From Fictibacillus phosphorivorans (GTDB lineage: Bacteria > Bacillota > Bacilli > Bacillales > Fictibacillaceae), in contig NZ_VDZU01000002.1 in assembly GCF_007673525.1 (NCBI RefSeq), positions 217,731-281,730 of the forward strand: 64,000 nt of DNA, written 5' to 3'. The notes beneath the pieces are model-generated. The model saw only the letters and a list, made by a program, of their open reading frames with translations, was not told where the DNA came from and searched no databases. This document shows positions 18,080-27,800 of this stretch, piece by piece (position 1 is the stretch's first letter; each line of letters opens with the position of its first letter). Position numbers and translations under genes: made by a program.

Positions 18080-18114
18080 GGGTCTGTCCCGGGGTCTGAC
18101 CCCGGGACAGACCC
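18080..18114. repeat. Perfect palindrome, 17-bp arms, 1-nt loop
   Basis: The left arm GGGTCTGTCCCGGGGTC and its exact complement are separated by a single T. It is far more G+C-rich than the surrounding sequence, lies in the divergent gap between dgkB and the small membrane-protein gene, and has no T tract. Similar GGGTCTGTCCC palindromes occur in intergenic regions of other Firmicutes as I recall them. It behaves like a dispersed repeat, not a terminator. Confidence 0.75.
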
Positions 18115-18259
18115 TAAAGGATTTCTTTACCATTTTATAGAATTATACATTTAATGCAGCTTTGGGCATGAACAAGCTTCATCTCTTTCTTGATTCGCAT
18201 ATATAAGGAATAACAACATACGGTAACGAGTAACATCACTACTTTTAGGAGGTGCTTCT

Positions 18260-18478
18260 ATGTTTTGGCTATACATTTTAGGACCTATTGCCGCGGTGAC
18301 TTTACTAGCTGCAATCGTAAACTGGAGAACAAGGCTAAAGTACAGAAGGTATAACTACAAATACGAGCTTGAAGAGCATGTTAGTGATCAGAACAAGATC
18401 AATAATGCAGCAGCCTGGAACGCATCCCAACATAATCACCACTCTGGCGGTGGCAGCGGTGGTGGTGGCGGATTTTAA
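18260..18478 (+). CDS. Small single-pass membrane protein with His/Gly-rich tail
   Basis: A 72-residue protein with one transmembrane segment (residues 2-22, FWLYILGPIAAVTLLAAIV). A basic juxtamembrane stretch (RTRLKYRRYNYKY) predicts a cytoplasmic C-terminus. The tail is NASQHNHHSGGGSGGGGGF. I do not recognise a named family, although tails ending in GGGGF recur in small Bacillaceae proteins. An AGGAGGTG site 7 nt upstream supports the start. A strong terminator overlaps the stop codon, so the gene is monocistronic. Function is unknown; the His and Gly tail could bind metal or be disordered. Confidence 0.7.
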   Translation: MFWLYILGPIAAVTLLAAIVNWRTRLKYRRYNYKYELEEHVSDQNKINNAAAWNASQHNHHSGGGSGGGGGF

Positions 18479-18507
18479 AAGACAGGATCTCTTCTCCTGT
18501 CTTTTTT
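18477..18507 (+). terminator. Terminator of the small membrane-protein gene
   Basis: AAAAGACAGGA and TCCTGTCTTTT pair around a short loop, ending in TTTTTT. The first bases overlap the TAA stop. Confidence 0.9.
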
Positions 18508-18527
18508 CATTTTATTAGGAGGTTAAG

Positions 18528-19376
18528 ATGACACATACAATCGGGATTTCTGGTAGTACCATCATGTCTGATGAAACAAAATTCAACGATCTGTTTCGAG
18601 CTCATGAACAGATTACACATATTGAGATTGGAGAGTTTGAAAATGAAGATGCCTTTCAAAGGTTTCTAACACTTCTAAAGAAAAGCAACAAAACCTTTGG
18701 CATCCACTCTCCCATCTATAGAAACGGAAGTAAATATGATTTGTTAGAGAAGTTTCAATATGCACCTGAACAAGCATGGACACTGTTCGAAAAGGAAATT
18801 CAGCGTCTCGTTAAGTTAGGCGCTCAGTATATCCTTGTTCATTTTCCTTATTTTCAAGGAAGTGCTTGTAATCCGGATACCTTAATTGAGCAGGGTCTGA
18901 AAAGATTGTCCGAACTGCAGCTAACATACAACTTGCCCATTGTCTGCGAACCAAAGCTTGGATTGGATCAATCACCAAAGGGAATCGAATACCTTAATGC
19001 CTTTCCTATCACATTATGGGAAAAATACGGACTAAAGCTGTGCATGGATATAGGTGATTACCTATTGGCTGCTGATGAACAAGCTCTAAGTATGATTCAG
19101 AAATGGAAAGATTACATAAAAGTTGTACATCTTCATAACATCGAGTTTATTGATGATAAATACTTATGGGTCCCTATCCATCCATCACATGAAGATGACG
19201 GAAAACATTATTCCATTAATGAGATTCTTTATGTTTTATCAGGATACCGTGACCTTATTTGGGTGCTCGAACACACCCCTCACTCAAATCCTTCTCAAAC
19301 ATTTATTCAAGAAGGAATCAACTGGTTGGCAGATGACGTATTAAAAATTAAAAATAATCTTTCTAAAAAATACTGA
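18528..19376 (+). CDS. Xylose isomerase-like TIM-barrel protein (AP endonuclease 2 superfamily)
   Basis: A 282-residue predicted TIM barrel. ITHIEIGEF near the start, LGAQYILVHFPYF, LPIVCEPKLGL, LKLCMDIGDYLLA and VVHLHN are the successive strands. Their His, Glu and Asp residues would line a metal site as in sugar-phosphate isomerases/epimerases and endonuclease IV. The substrate cannot be assigned. GGAGGTT seven nt before the ATG supports the start. It sits alone between two terminators on the plus strand, upstream of an Opp-type ABC transporter, and no sugar-pathway partner is visible. Confidence 0.75.
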   Translation: MTHTIGISGSTIMSDETKFNDLFRAHEQITHIEIGEFENEDAFQRFLTLLKKSNKTFGIHSPIYRNGSKYDLLEKFQYAPEQAWTLFEKEIQRLVKLGAQYILVHFPYFQGSACNPDTLIEQGLKRLSELQLTYNLPIVCEPKLGLDQSPKGIEYLNAFPITLWEKYGLKLCMDIGDYLLAADEQALSMIQKWKDYIKVVHLHNIEFIDDKYLWVPIHPSHEDDGKHYSINEILYVLSGYRDLIWVLEHTPHSNPSQTFIQEGINWLADDVLKIKNNLSKKY

Positions 19377-19396
19377 ATTTATTTTAGTATTTTTTT
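19366..19396 (+). terminator. Terminator of the TIM-barrel gene
   Basis: AAAAATACT and AGTATTTTT pair around an 11-nt A/T-rich loop and end in a T run. The stop codon TGA is inside the hairpin. The stem is A/T-rich, so strength is uncertain. Confidence 0.6.
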
Positions 19397-19546
19397 ATTT
19401 TCATAACTATTAAAATCTATTACCTTGTCCGAACAAAGCAGGGTTGGAAATTTCATACAGAATGTTATACCAAAGACATATCAATTAGTTTACAATTATT
19501 ACATACAGATTATTCTGTCAACTATCGTTACAAAAGAGGTGTATAT

Positions 19547-20365
19547 ATGAACTTTTCATTTACGAGTTATCTGAAGAGGCTTCGATCGATCTTGATCGGC
19601 GTTTTGATTATCAGCTTTCTTCCTTCTATCTTTTTTGGTATCGCACCACTACAAAGCATGAAGCTTTGGGAGTACACCATCGAGAATCGAAAATATAGTC
19701 TTTTCCCAGATATTTTTGATAAGTTTTTTTACTCGATGACTATTTTCTTTACAGCACTACTCCTAGGTCTCCTAGTAGCATTATTGCTGACTTTCTTAGC
19801 AACACTGCTGCCAAGACCATTAAAACGCGCCGTCTATGGATTTTTAACACTATTAGAATCATTACCAGACCTTTTTATCGTTATCGCGCTACAAGTTTCA
19901 GCAGTATATATTTTTAAGAAGACTGGATTATTAATCGCGAACGTTTCTGGTGTCTACGACAACCGCATCTATTTTTTTCCGATTCTAACACTATCTGTCC
20001 TGCCAACGATTCAACTCTTTAAGATTACCTTTCTACTAATGAAAGAAGAACAAAACAAACCATACATAACCGTAGCACGAGCGATGGGACTCGGAAACCT
20101 CTACATCACGCTCAATCACGTGTTCCGTAATATCATGACCAGTCTCTTTCAATATTCCAAGACCATCTTTGTTTTTATGCTTTCGAACTTATTCATTTTA
20201 GAATACGTCTTTAACTTGAACGGAATCATGACCATCATGCTGAACACGCAAGGTGTTTCATTTATCATAACGGTCTTGTTTATCGCGATTCCTTTCTCCT
20301 TTCTGTTCGAGGTTATGGAATCATACCGCGGAGGCATAAACGTCCAAAAGGAGGATGCAGCATGA
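19547..20365 (+). CDS. Opp-type ABC transporter permease 1 (divergent OppB/DppB-like)
   Basis: A 272-residue inner-membrane permease with about six hydrophobic segments. The loop RAMGLGNLYITLNHVFRNIM (about 180-200) is the EAA motif that contacts the ATPase subunits. It is shorter than typical OppB (about 310), and the usual N-terminal beginning is not recognisable, so it is a divergent family member. An AGAGGTG site supports the ATG. Its stop overlaps the start of the second permease by 4 nt (ATGA). With the next three genes it makes a full transporter core, but no substrate-binding protein gene is adjacent. Confidence 0.82.
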   Translation: MNFSFTSYLKRLRSILIGVLIISFLPSIFFGIAPLQSMKLWEYTIENRKYSLFPDIFDKFFYSMTIFFTALLLGLLVALLLTFLATLLPRPLKRAVYGFLTLLESLPDLFIVIALQVSAVYIFKKTGLLIANVSGVYDNRIYFFPILTLSVLPTIQLFKITFLLMKEEQNKPYITVARAMGLGNLYITLNHVFRNIMTSLFQYSKTIFVFMLSNLFILEYVFNLNGIMTIMLNTQGVSFIITVLFIAIPFSFLFEVMESYRGGINVQKEDAA

Positions 20366-21282
20366 TCGTTCGATTGCTTAGACAGCCGCAGTTCTTAATA
20401 GGATTTCTATTTATTGCGAGTTTAATTTTATTAAGCTTTATTTATCCATCTCTCATGGATGTTCAAAAGGAATCTAAGTTTTTATATGACGAGAATGAGG
20501 TCATCGTTGGGGTAGCTCCATTCTCACCAAAAGATATGCCTCCATTTGGAACGGATATGAACGGAAAGCACTTGTTGTATCTTGTTCTAGAAGGCGCAAA
20601 GTATACGATCCTCATCACGTTAGTCATTGCATTTCTTAGAATTTTCTTTGCCCTTTTCTTTTCCTTGTTTCATAGAAAATCGAAGAGTACATTCTTTGAC
20701 GATATCGTACAAGCTACCCTCTATATTCCAACAGCTATCTTAGCTTATATGTTCATGGTTCCGCTCTTTGTTAAAGACGCTACTGAACCGATGGGCATGA
20801 TGACTCTTATTATGTTGCAATGCTTGATACTCGTTGGTATCGGTGTCCCGCCATTGGTATCAACCTTTTCTGAAGAGATCCGCTCAATCCTAGCAAAAGA
20901 TTATATCGTCAGTACTTTTTCATTAGGATCGAAAAAGCCGTATGTTTATTACAAACATGTCCTGCCTGAACTAAGCTCAAAACTTCTGCTTTTATTTGCT
21001 CAGCAAGCTATTCAAACATTAATTCTGTTAGCGCACTTAGGTGTTCTTGCCGTTTTTATCGGTGGATCTAAAACAGTAATGATGGGTGATATCTTTAACT
21101 TAACGCCCGCTACCATATCATTAAGCGGTGAATGGGCCGGAATCATCGGCCAGTCGTATCAGAAGCTCTTAACGGCTCCATGGATTATTTTAGTACCGCT
21201 ATCATTCTTTGCTTTTACGATTTTCTCGATCAATCTCATGATACAAGGTATACAGAACAGCCTCAAATCCAACAAATCATAA
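20362..21282 (+). CDS. Opp-type ABC transporter permease 2 (OppC/DppC-like)
   Basis: A 306-residue permease. After a first membrane segment comes the extracytoplasmic region with PFSPKDMPPFGTDMNGKHLLYLVLEGAKYT, the counterpart of the OppC motif HPLGTDxxGRDxxSRxxxGA. Here the Arg is replaced by Lys-His. The cytoplasmic loop SLGSKKPYVYYKHVLPEL is the EAA-like coupling motif. The start overlaps the previous stop (ATGA), and the next gene begins 14 nt after its stop. Both loops diverge from common peptide transporters, so the transported compound is open. Confidence 0.85.
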   Translation: MIVRLLRQPQFLIGFLFIASLILLSFIYPSLMDVQKESKFLYDENEVIVGVAPFSPKDMPPFGTDMNGKHLLYLVLEGAKYTILITLVIAFLRIFFALFFSLFHRKSKSTFFDDIVQATLYIPTAILAYMFMVPLFVKDATEPMGMMTLIMLQCLILVGIGVPPLVSTFSEEIRSILAKDYIVSTFSLGSKKPYVYYKHVLPELSSKLLLLFAQQAIQTLILLAHLGVLAVFIGGSKTVMMGDIFNLTPATISLSGEWAGIIGQSYQKLLTAPWIILVPLSFFAFTIFSINLMIQGIQNSLKSNKS

Positions 21283-21296
21283 GTGAGGTGTGAAAC

Positions 21297-22277
21297 ATGT
21301 CTAGCAGGCTTTTAGAAATAAACAATCTAAACATAGCGTTCGGCAGTGGGAAAAACGTGTTTAACGCGGTTACCGATATAAGTCTCTCCGTTAGTACTGG
21401 ACAGACTGCCGCTCTTATCGGCGAATCGGGTTCTGGGAAAAGTATCACTTCCCTATCTGTCCTGAAACTTCTACCAGCTAACGGACGAGCAGAATCAGGC
21501 TCTATTCGTTTTGACGATAAAGAAATTTTGCAGATGACAGAAAAAGAGATGCAAAAAATAAGAGGCAACGAGATCTCCATGATTTTTCAAGACGCGATCG
21601 CCTCACTGAATCCAGCTATGAAGGTAGGTGTTCAGATTACAGAAGGCTTGAAATATCATAAACAGATGCCGAAATCAGAGCTCATAACAGTTGCCCTCAC
21701 GCTCCTTGAACAAGTAGGTTTCCATAATCCTGCACACATTTATGAGCAATATCCCTCTCAGCTATCAGGAGGCATGAAGCAACGTATCTTAATCGCAATG
21801 GCCATCTCCTGTAAACCTAAACTGATTATCGCGGATGAACCAACAACCGCGTTAGACGTAACGATTCAAAGGCAAGTATTGGACTTGATTGCTGATTATA
21901 AAATACGTGAAGACGCTTCTGTTTTAATGATCACACATGATTTTGGCGTTGTAGCAGAATATGCTGACTGGGTGTATGTGATGTTCGGAGGACGAATAGT
22001 AGAATCAGGAGATGTGTTTACGATCTTTAATAATCCGATCCACCCTTATACAAAAGGCTTGATCGGCTGCATCCCAAGTTTAGAGAGCGATGGCGAGCGG
22101 TTAAAGAGTGTTTACGATTATTCGTTTGAAGAAGCGGGATACAAGGGAAGAAAATTCGCACCAGAGACGTATTCTATGGAAAGCAAAGTCTATCATGCTC
22201 CGTCCTCTCTTATAGAAGTGGAACCAGGTCATTATGTTCGTCTTTTTGATGAGAGCGAGGTGACGATCGTTGGATAA
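21297..22277 (+). CDS. Opp-type ABC transporter ATPase 1 (OppD/DppD-like)
   Basis: A 326-residue ATPase with Walker A GESGSGKSITSLSVL, Q-loop IFQDAIASLNPAMKVG, signature LSGGMKQRILIAMA, Walker B LIIADEPTTALDVT and H-loop MITHDFGVVAEYAD. The C-terminal NNPIHPYTKGLIGCIPSLE is the oligopeptide/dipeptide (oligo_HPY) extension that distinguishes this subfamily. It lacks the Cys cluster of some OppD proteins that bind iron-sulfur. A GTGAGGTG site precedes the ATG. It ends by overlapping the TTG start of the second ATPase by 8 nt. Confidence 0.92.
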   Translation: MSSRLLEINNLNIAFGSGKNVFNAVTDISLSVSTGQTAALIGESGSGKSITSLSVLKLLPANGRAESGSIRFDDKEILQMTEKEMQKIRGNEISMIFQDAIASLNPAMKVGVQITEGLKYHKQMPKSELITVALTLLEQVGFHNPAHIYEQYPSQLSGGMKQRILIAMAISCKPKLIIADEPTTALDVTIQRQVLDLIADYKIREDASVLMITHDFGVVAEYADWVYVMFGGRIVESGDVFTIFNNPIHPYTKGLIGCIPSLESDGERLKSVYDYSFEEAGYKGRKFAPETYSMESKVYHAPSSLIEVEPGHYVRLFDESEVTIVG

Positions 22278-23199
22278 ACATTTAATAAGCATCCAAAACC
22301 TTTCAAAGTACTTTGTGACGAAAACAGGGACCCATAAAGCAATCGATGGAATCACACTCGATATTTTTAAAGGCGAAACGTTAGGAATCGTTGGGGAATC
22401 TGGATCTGGTAAGACGACCCTCGGACGAACGATCATGCGATTGTATGAACCAGAGCACGGAAACATTACGTTTGATGGTCTGGACATCACACATATGCCT
22501 GAAAAAAAGTTGCGGCCGTACCGCAAAGAATTTCAGATGATCTTTCAAAATCCTTATGAGTCACTCAGCCCTCGTTTAACGATCGGGGAAATTTTAGAAG
22601 AACCGCTTGTTATTCAGAAAATGTTAAGTAAAGAAGAGCGTACGAAGAAAGCTTACAATCTTTTAGAAAAAGTAGGATTACCGAAGACTTCTTATCTTAA
22701 AAAGATCCACGAATTCTCCGGTGGACAGCGTCAGAGGATAGGAATCGCTCGCGCATTGATGCTAGATCCTAAGTTTATTATTGCAGATGAACCTGTCTCG
22801 GCCCTCGATGTATCTGTTCAAGCGCAAGTGTTGAATCTATTAAAAGATCTTCAGTCCGAACTAGACCTAACCTGTTTGTTCATCTCACATGACCTTGGCG
22901 TGGTTCATTATATGAGTGACCGTGTAGCCGTCATGTACCTGGGCCATCTGATTGAATTAGCCCCAAAAGATGAATTGTATCGAAATCCGATCCATCCTTA
23001 TACGAAATCTCTTTTATCATCCATTCCGATCGCAGACCCTGAGCGTCGGAATGCATACAGAGAACCTATTATTCTGCCTGAGAAACCGCTCTATCCACCG
23101 CAGTTGATTCATGTTGGTAACGAGCATTACGTATCTGCGAACATGATCAATATTAAAGAGTTTGAGATTGAGGATAATAGAAACCTCATTCGTAATTAA
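22270..23199 (+). CDS. Opp-type ABC transporter ATPase 2 (OppF/DppF-like)
   Basis: A 309-residue ATPase partner of the preceding gene. It has Walker A GESGSGKTTLGRTIM, Q-loop IFQNPYESLSPRLTIG, signature FSGGQRQRIGIARAL, Walker B FIIADEPVSALDVS and the oligo_HPY tail RNPIHPYTKSLLSSIP. The start codon is TTG at 22270, 7 nt after GAGGTG, and overlaps the previous stop. The last 40 residues (PLYPPQLIHVGNEHYVSANM) resemble the end of the first ATPase, which suggests a shared regulatory tail. It is the last gene of the operon, followed by a strong terminator. Confidence 0.92.
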   Translation: MDKHLISIQNLSKYFVTKTGTHKAIDGITLDIFKGETLGIVGESGSGKTTLGRTIMRLYEPEHGNITFDGLDITHMPEKKLRPYRKEFQMIFQNPYESLSPRLTIGEILEEPLVIQKMLSKEERTKKAYNLLEKVGLPKTSYLKKIHEFSGGQRQRIGIARALMLDPKFIIADEPVSALDVSVQAQVLNLLKDLQSELDLTCLFISHDLGVVHYMSDRVAVMYLGHLIELAPKDELYRNPIHPYTKSLLSSIPIADPERRNAYREPIILPEKPLYPPQLIHVGNEHYVSANMINIKEFEIEDNRNLIRN

Positions 23200-23206
23200 G
23201 CAAATG

Positions 23207-23236
23207 AAAGAGACTGCCCTCTAAGCAGTCTCTTTT
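23207..23236 (+). terminator. Terminator of the Opp-type operon
   Basis: AAAGAGACTGC and GCAGTCTCTTT form perfect 11-bp arms with a 7-nt loop, 8 nt past the last stop. It could also act for the convergent membrane-protein gene on the minus strand. Confidence 0.88.
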
Positions 23237-23248
23237 AAAGTCAAATAA

Positions 23249-23755
23249 TTATTTTCGCAACATCACAAACATACTCACACTCATCGCACCTATAGTAAAA
23301 ATAGACGCAATGATTACCCCGATCCATGCCATGAATAGGTCGTCTCCTAGATAAGCGGGTTCAAGCGTTGCATAATACCAAAAAATCCACCCTAAGAAAA
23401 AGAGGAAAAAAGAGTTCCCAACGAACGCCATCTTCACTTTATCCTTCCTCGATCCCCTCCACACTTCAGAAAAAATTACCCACGTAAAAAGACTAAGCGG
23501 TATGCACATCATTAGCCCTGCGATGGCGCCATAAGGGAGAAAAAAGAGAATAACAAAAGCTAGTGCGAATAATGCTGTATTCGCCGCAAATAGCATTATA
23601 CCTGTTTGCCAATAGTTTGTACTTAAAGAACGAATCTTCAATTTATGGGTAATGTTCCTTACTATACCGACAGAGGCAATATCCCTTTGCTTTGTTAAGA
23701 GGATTAACGTAAAAACAATTCCAGCTAACAATAAAACCGTCAAAAAAACACCCAC
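23249..23755 (-). CDS. Hypothetical polytopic membrane protein
   Basis: A 168-residue protein with about five hydrophobic segments (near 1-20, 50-70, 74-95, 108-128, 138-165), joined by short basic loops (KQRD, HKLKIR, WRGSRKDKVK). No catalytic or binding motif is visible and I do not recognise the family. A GGGTGT-like site precedes MGVFLTVLLLAG at 23755. It is convergent with the Opp-type operon and divergent from the Cys/Gly/Ser-rich protein gene. The length and even membrane topology argue for a real gene. Confidence 0.7.
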   Translation of the reverse strand: MGVFLTVLLLAGIVFTLILLTKQRDIASVGIVRNITHKLKIRSLSTNYWQTGIMLFAANTALFALAFVILFFLPYGAIAGLMMCIPLSLFTWVIFSEVWRGSRKDKVKMAFVGNSFFLFFLGWIFWYYATLEPAYLGDDLFMAWIGVIIASIFTIGAMSVSMFVMLRK

Positions 23756-23845
23756 TTTTTTACAATAAATTCATCTTATATTATCATTAAAGTGGAGAAA
23801 TAGAATATAGCTATTTGGTAGGAGACGTAGAAGGAGGCGCCATCG

Positions 23846-24808
23846 ATGTTTGAACTATTTTTATTATTTTTTGCTATTGCCGTAATTGCTCCCCTTGTTA
23901 TTAAATACACGACTAAACCGAATTATCAAAAGGTGGCAGAAAAAACTGAACTTCCACCGAACTTGGGGATTCGTGAAGATTTACATTTACAAAAAAGTGT
24001 AAGAAACATGGAGAAAGCTCTCCCTCGTGAGTTCAAAGAAAAAATAAAGCGCAGATATCTTTCAGAACACCCGAAGGCAACAGAAGCCTACTTTGAGGTT
24101 GTATATTATGAGCTTCAACGCTTCTTTATCATGTGTTCACTTTTAAATAATGTTCCCATGTTCAGTAAAAAGGTGGATGACATCTGGCACGAGATGCTGA
24201 TGTATACGAAGGAGTATGAAAAGTTCTCTACTGAGCTTTGTGGTGAACCCATTCATCATGCTCCGAATGATGTTGTAGAACCCGATCCACATGGAAGAGC
24301 TTGGTTTGATTTTTTGTACGCAAAACTTTTTACGTTTACTGATTTTACACATATCGCTTGGGGTAGTTTCTTTCAAAATCCTCTTCACTACGGATTTTTA
24401 CAGGAGCTAAACGCACTATCTATTGAAGAGTTAAGTAAAAAATACTTTAGAGAAACAGCAAACAAAGAAACCGTTACTGCTCTGCTCATAAAAATTAAAG
24501 GAGATATAAAGCGTGTATCCCATGATAAAAATCCTTATAAAGGATTAAAGGTTTCACCTCATTCCATAGATAGTGCACCGATCTTAGCTGGTGCGATGCT
24601 TTATTATTCCTATAATCATTATGAAGACTATGATATGCACATGGCAAAATTAAGTCCCGCTTCTAACTATTACTCAGGCAACACAACCGCCTGCGGAAGT
24701 GGGTGTGGCAACCATCGTGACGACAATGGCGGACATGACAGCAGCTGCAGCAGCGATAGCGGGAGCAGCTGTGGAAGCAGTTGCGGTAGTGGATGCGGAA
24801 GTAGTTAA
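23846..24808 (+). CDS. Membrane-anchored protein with a DUF1399/GRDP-like core and Cys/Gly/Ser-rich tail
   Basis: A 320-residue protein. Residues 2-20 form a membrane anchor (ELFLLFFAIAVIAPLVI). The central VDDIWHEMLMYTKEYEKFSTELCGEPIHHAP (about 112-143) resembles the DxxWHxHxL..Y......G..xxH pattern of glycine-rich-domain (DUF1399/GRDP) proteins; this is a motif resemblance only. The C-terminus (from about 280) is a low-complexity tail with repeated SSCGSGCGSS-type units, six or more Cys. A GAAGGAGGCG site precedes the ATG. It is monocistronic and ends at a bidirectional terminator. The tail could bind metal or be cross-linked. Function unknown. Confidence 0.65.
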   Translation: MFELFLLFFAIAVIAPLVIKYTTKPNYQKVAEKTELPPNLGIREDLHLQKSVRNMEKALPREFKEKIKRRYLSEHPKATEAYFEVVYYELQRFFIMCSLLNNVPMFSKKVDDIWHEMLMYTKEYEKFSTELCGEPIHHAPNDVVEPDPHGRAWFDFLYAKLFTFTDFTHIAWGSFFQNPLHYGFLQELNALSIEELSKKYFRETANKETVTALLIKIKGDIKRVSHDKNPYKGLKVSPHSIDSAPILAGAMLYYSYNHYEDYDMHMAKLSPASNYYSGNTTACGSGCGNHRDDNGGHDSSCSSDSGSSCGSSCGSGCGSS

Positions 24809-24837
24809 AGCCTAGCATTACACTCTAAATAAAAGCA

Positions 24838-24877
24838 AAAGCCCTGCAAGTGACTCAACATCACTTAGCAGGGCTTT
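24838..24877. terminator. Bidirectional terminator between the Cys-rich protein gene and swrC
   Basis: AAAGCCCTGC and GCAGGGCTTT form perfect 10-bp arms with an inner AAGTGA/TCACTT stem. T-rich tails follow on both strands, so it can serve both convergent genes. Confidence 0.88.
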
Positions 24878-24881
24878 CTTC

Positions 24882-27800
24882 TTAATTCTCTTCTACTTCT
24901 TTACGATTCTTTTTAAAGATTTTGGAGAGCACTTCATACACGATCGGCACGATGATAAGTGTCAATAGTGTAGAACTTGCTAAGCCGCCGATTACGGTAA
25001 CACCAAGACCTTTAGAGATCAGCCCGCCACCACCTGAGCCGACTGCCAACGGAATCAATGCTCCAATTGTAGCGATAGCTGTCATCAGGATCGGACGAAG
25101 ACGTGTTGCTCCTGCTTCTAGGATCGCATCACGCATACTCATTCCTTCGCGTTCCATGTGAATGATTCGGTCTACGAGTACGATGGCATTCGTTACAACG
25201 ATACCGATCAACATCAACAGCCCCATCATTACGGATACAGAGATGGTCTCATCTGCGATCAATAGACCGACAAATGAACCAATCACAGCAAATGGAAGTG
25301 AGAACAGGATCGCAAACGGTGCGACACCTTCACGGAAGGTTACGACAAGTATGAAATACACGATCGCGATTGCCGCAAGCATTGCCGCTCCAAGCTGTGT
25401 AAAGGTTTCGTTCATATCAGCCTGAACACCCGCCACTCCAACTGTAACTCCTTTTGGCATATCCAGTTTATCGATGTCTTTTTGGACTTCCGAAGTTGCT
25501 TTGGACATATCATCGCCAATTGCCTTACCAGACACGGTAGCATAATACTCCCCTTTACTTCGGGCAAGGGTATTAAGTGTTGTTCCTTTTTCAACCGTAA
25601 CGAGCTCAGATAACGGCATTGTCGTGCCTAGAGCTGTTGGTACCTGTCTTGCTAAAATATCATCTACGGACTTAGGTTGTTTCGTTTGCTCCTGCTGAAC
25701 GATAACGTCTAGTGTATCTCCGTCTTTTTCGATCGTCGTTAAGACATCATCCGCTTTCATGGGATTGAGCATCATCACGATCTGACCTGTTGTTAGTCCA
25801 TATTTTAGAATCTCATTCTGATCGACGTTAAACGTATGCTCGACGAACGCATCCTTCGCGCTCGAAGTAACATCCTCTAACTGATCGTTCTTCTTCATGG
25901 CTTCTTCTGCCATCTTCACCGCTTTATTGAGTTTATTCAGATCTTCACTGTAGAACGTATAGCTGACTTCGTTTTCCGCTCCTGTTGAGGCAGCGAAGTT
26001 CTGACTCTTCCATTCGCCTGATTGACCAAGGTCAGCGACATAGTCTTCTATTTCATCTCGCACTTCTGGGAAGTTCTCCATTTCTGGATCAAAGATGAGG
26101 TACATGAGTGCCCCGCCTTCTCCTCCACCGGCCATAGCCATCATGGGATCTGCGTTATCTGAAACAGAGATTTGAACGATATCGATATAATCACGTTTTA
26201 GCATCTTTTCTTCTAATGCTTCTACGTTTTTCAATGTTTCTTCTTTAAGCTCCCCGGCTTTTGGTGTGTATGTTAAATACATAACTTTGTCTTCTTCACT
26301 GCCCATGAAGCTGAAACCGATAATAGGAGTTAAAGCTAAACTACCTGCAAGTAAAAGGACTGCCAAGATAGAAGTGATAATTTTATGATTAAGAGATTTA
26401 TTAAGAATCCCTTTATACCATTTTGCTAATTTACCAGTTTCTTTATGGCTGCTTTCTGTCTTTTCGCTATACAGCTTCTTTTTAAACAAAAAGTGTGATA
26501 ATGCTGGAACGATTGTTATGGCAACAATGAGAGATGCCCCAAGCGCAAATGTCATCGTTAACGCGAAAGGCGCGAACAGTTCGCCTACCATACCACCCAC
26601 AAAGATAAGCGGAGCGAACACCGCAACCGTTACGAGTGTGGAAGAAAGGATCGGCTTGAACATCTCAATCGTTGCTTCTCTTATTAACGCACGTCCGTTT
26701 AATTTTTCTTCTTTCAAATGCAGACGTCGATAAATATTTTCTACGACAACGATAGAGTCATCGATTACACGACCGATCGCAACCGTAATTGCTCCTAGTG
26801 TCATGATGTTCAACGTGATATCCATCCAGTTAAGCACCAATAACGCCATGAAGATTGAAACTGGGATAGAGATGATTGAAATGATCGTCGATTTAAAATC
26901 ACGAAGGAATAACAGAATGATCAGTACGGCAATCAATCCGCCAAACAATGCTTTTTCAATCATGGTTGCTACTGAATCTTCAATCGGTTTTCCTTGGTCG
27001 AGTGACACATCAATAACAAGACCATCTACTTTTGATTTTTCTTCTTTAATCAGTTCTTTTACACCATTCACGACATCAACGGTGTTGGCTTGCTGCTCTT
27101 TCACGATTTGAATGGCGATCGCTTCATCTCCGTTTGTTCGAGAAACGGATTCCACTTTACCTACCGTTTTAATATCCGCGATCTCACTAAGCTTTACAAA
27201 CGGCGTTGGGTTTGTCGCAGATGGTGTTACCGGAATCATCATGTTCTTCAGTTCATCCGAAGTCATGAACTTTCCATCAACGGCAACTGCTTCTTCACCT
27301 TTTTCAAACTCATACAGTCCTAATGAAACGGCCATGTTGCTTGCTTGAATCATTTCTTTCACTTTATCTTCTGTTAGATCATACTGTTTCAGCTTATCTT
27401 TTTTATATGTAAGATCTACTTCTTCGATATGCTGACCCGTAATCTTAGCGGATGCCACACCATCAATTTTCTCGATCTTAGGAAGTATAATCTCTTCTAC
27501 CGTTGATGTTAATTCAACGATATCCTCTTTCGTGCTACTTACACTTAGTGCAGCAACTGGCATCATGTTCATGCTGATAGCTGTCACAGTCGGCTCCTCA
27601 GCCGTTTCTGGCAATTCAACTGCATCCAGTGCAGATTGAAGCTCACGCTTTGCCTCGTCCATGTCTATTCCGTATTCGTACTCCACTTGGAGATTAGACA
27701 TGTTTGAATAAGAATTCGAATAAACGGCTTTAACGTCTTCAAGCCCTTCTACCGCTTTCTCGATCGGCATCGAAATATCTTCCATTACTTTCTCTGGAGT

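Noticed and set aside
27112..27348. Long plus-strand open frames inside swrC, purF, rlmCD and other minus-strand genes
   Set aside because: They are antisense shadows created by codon bias; none has a ribosome binding site or protein-like composition.
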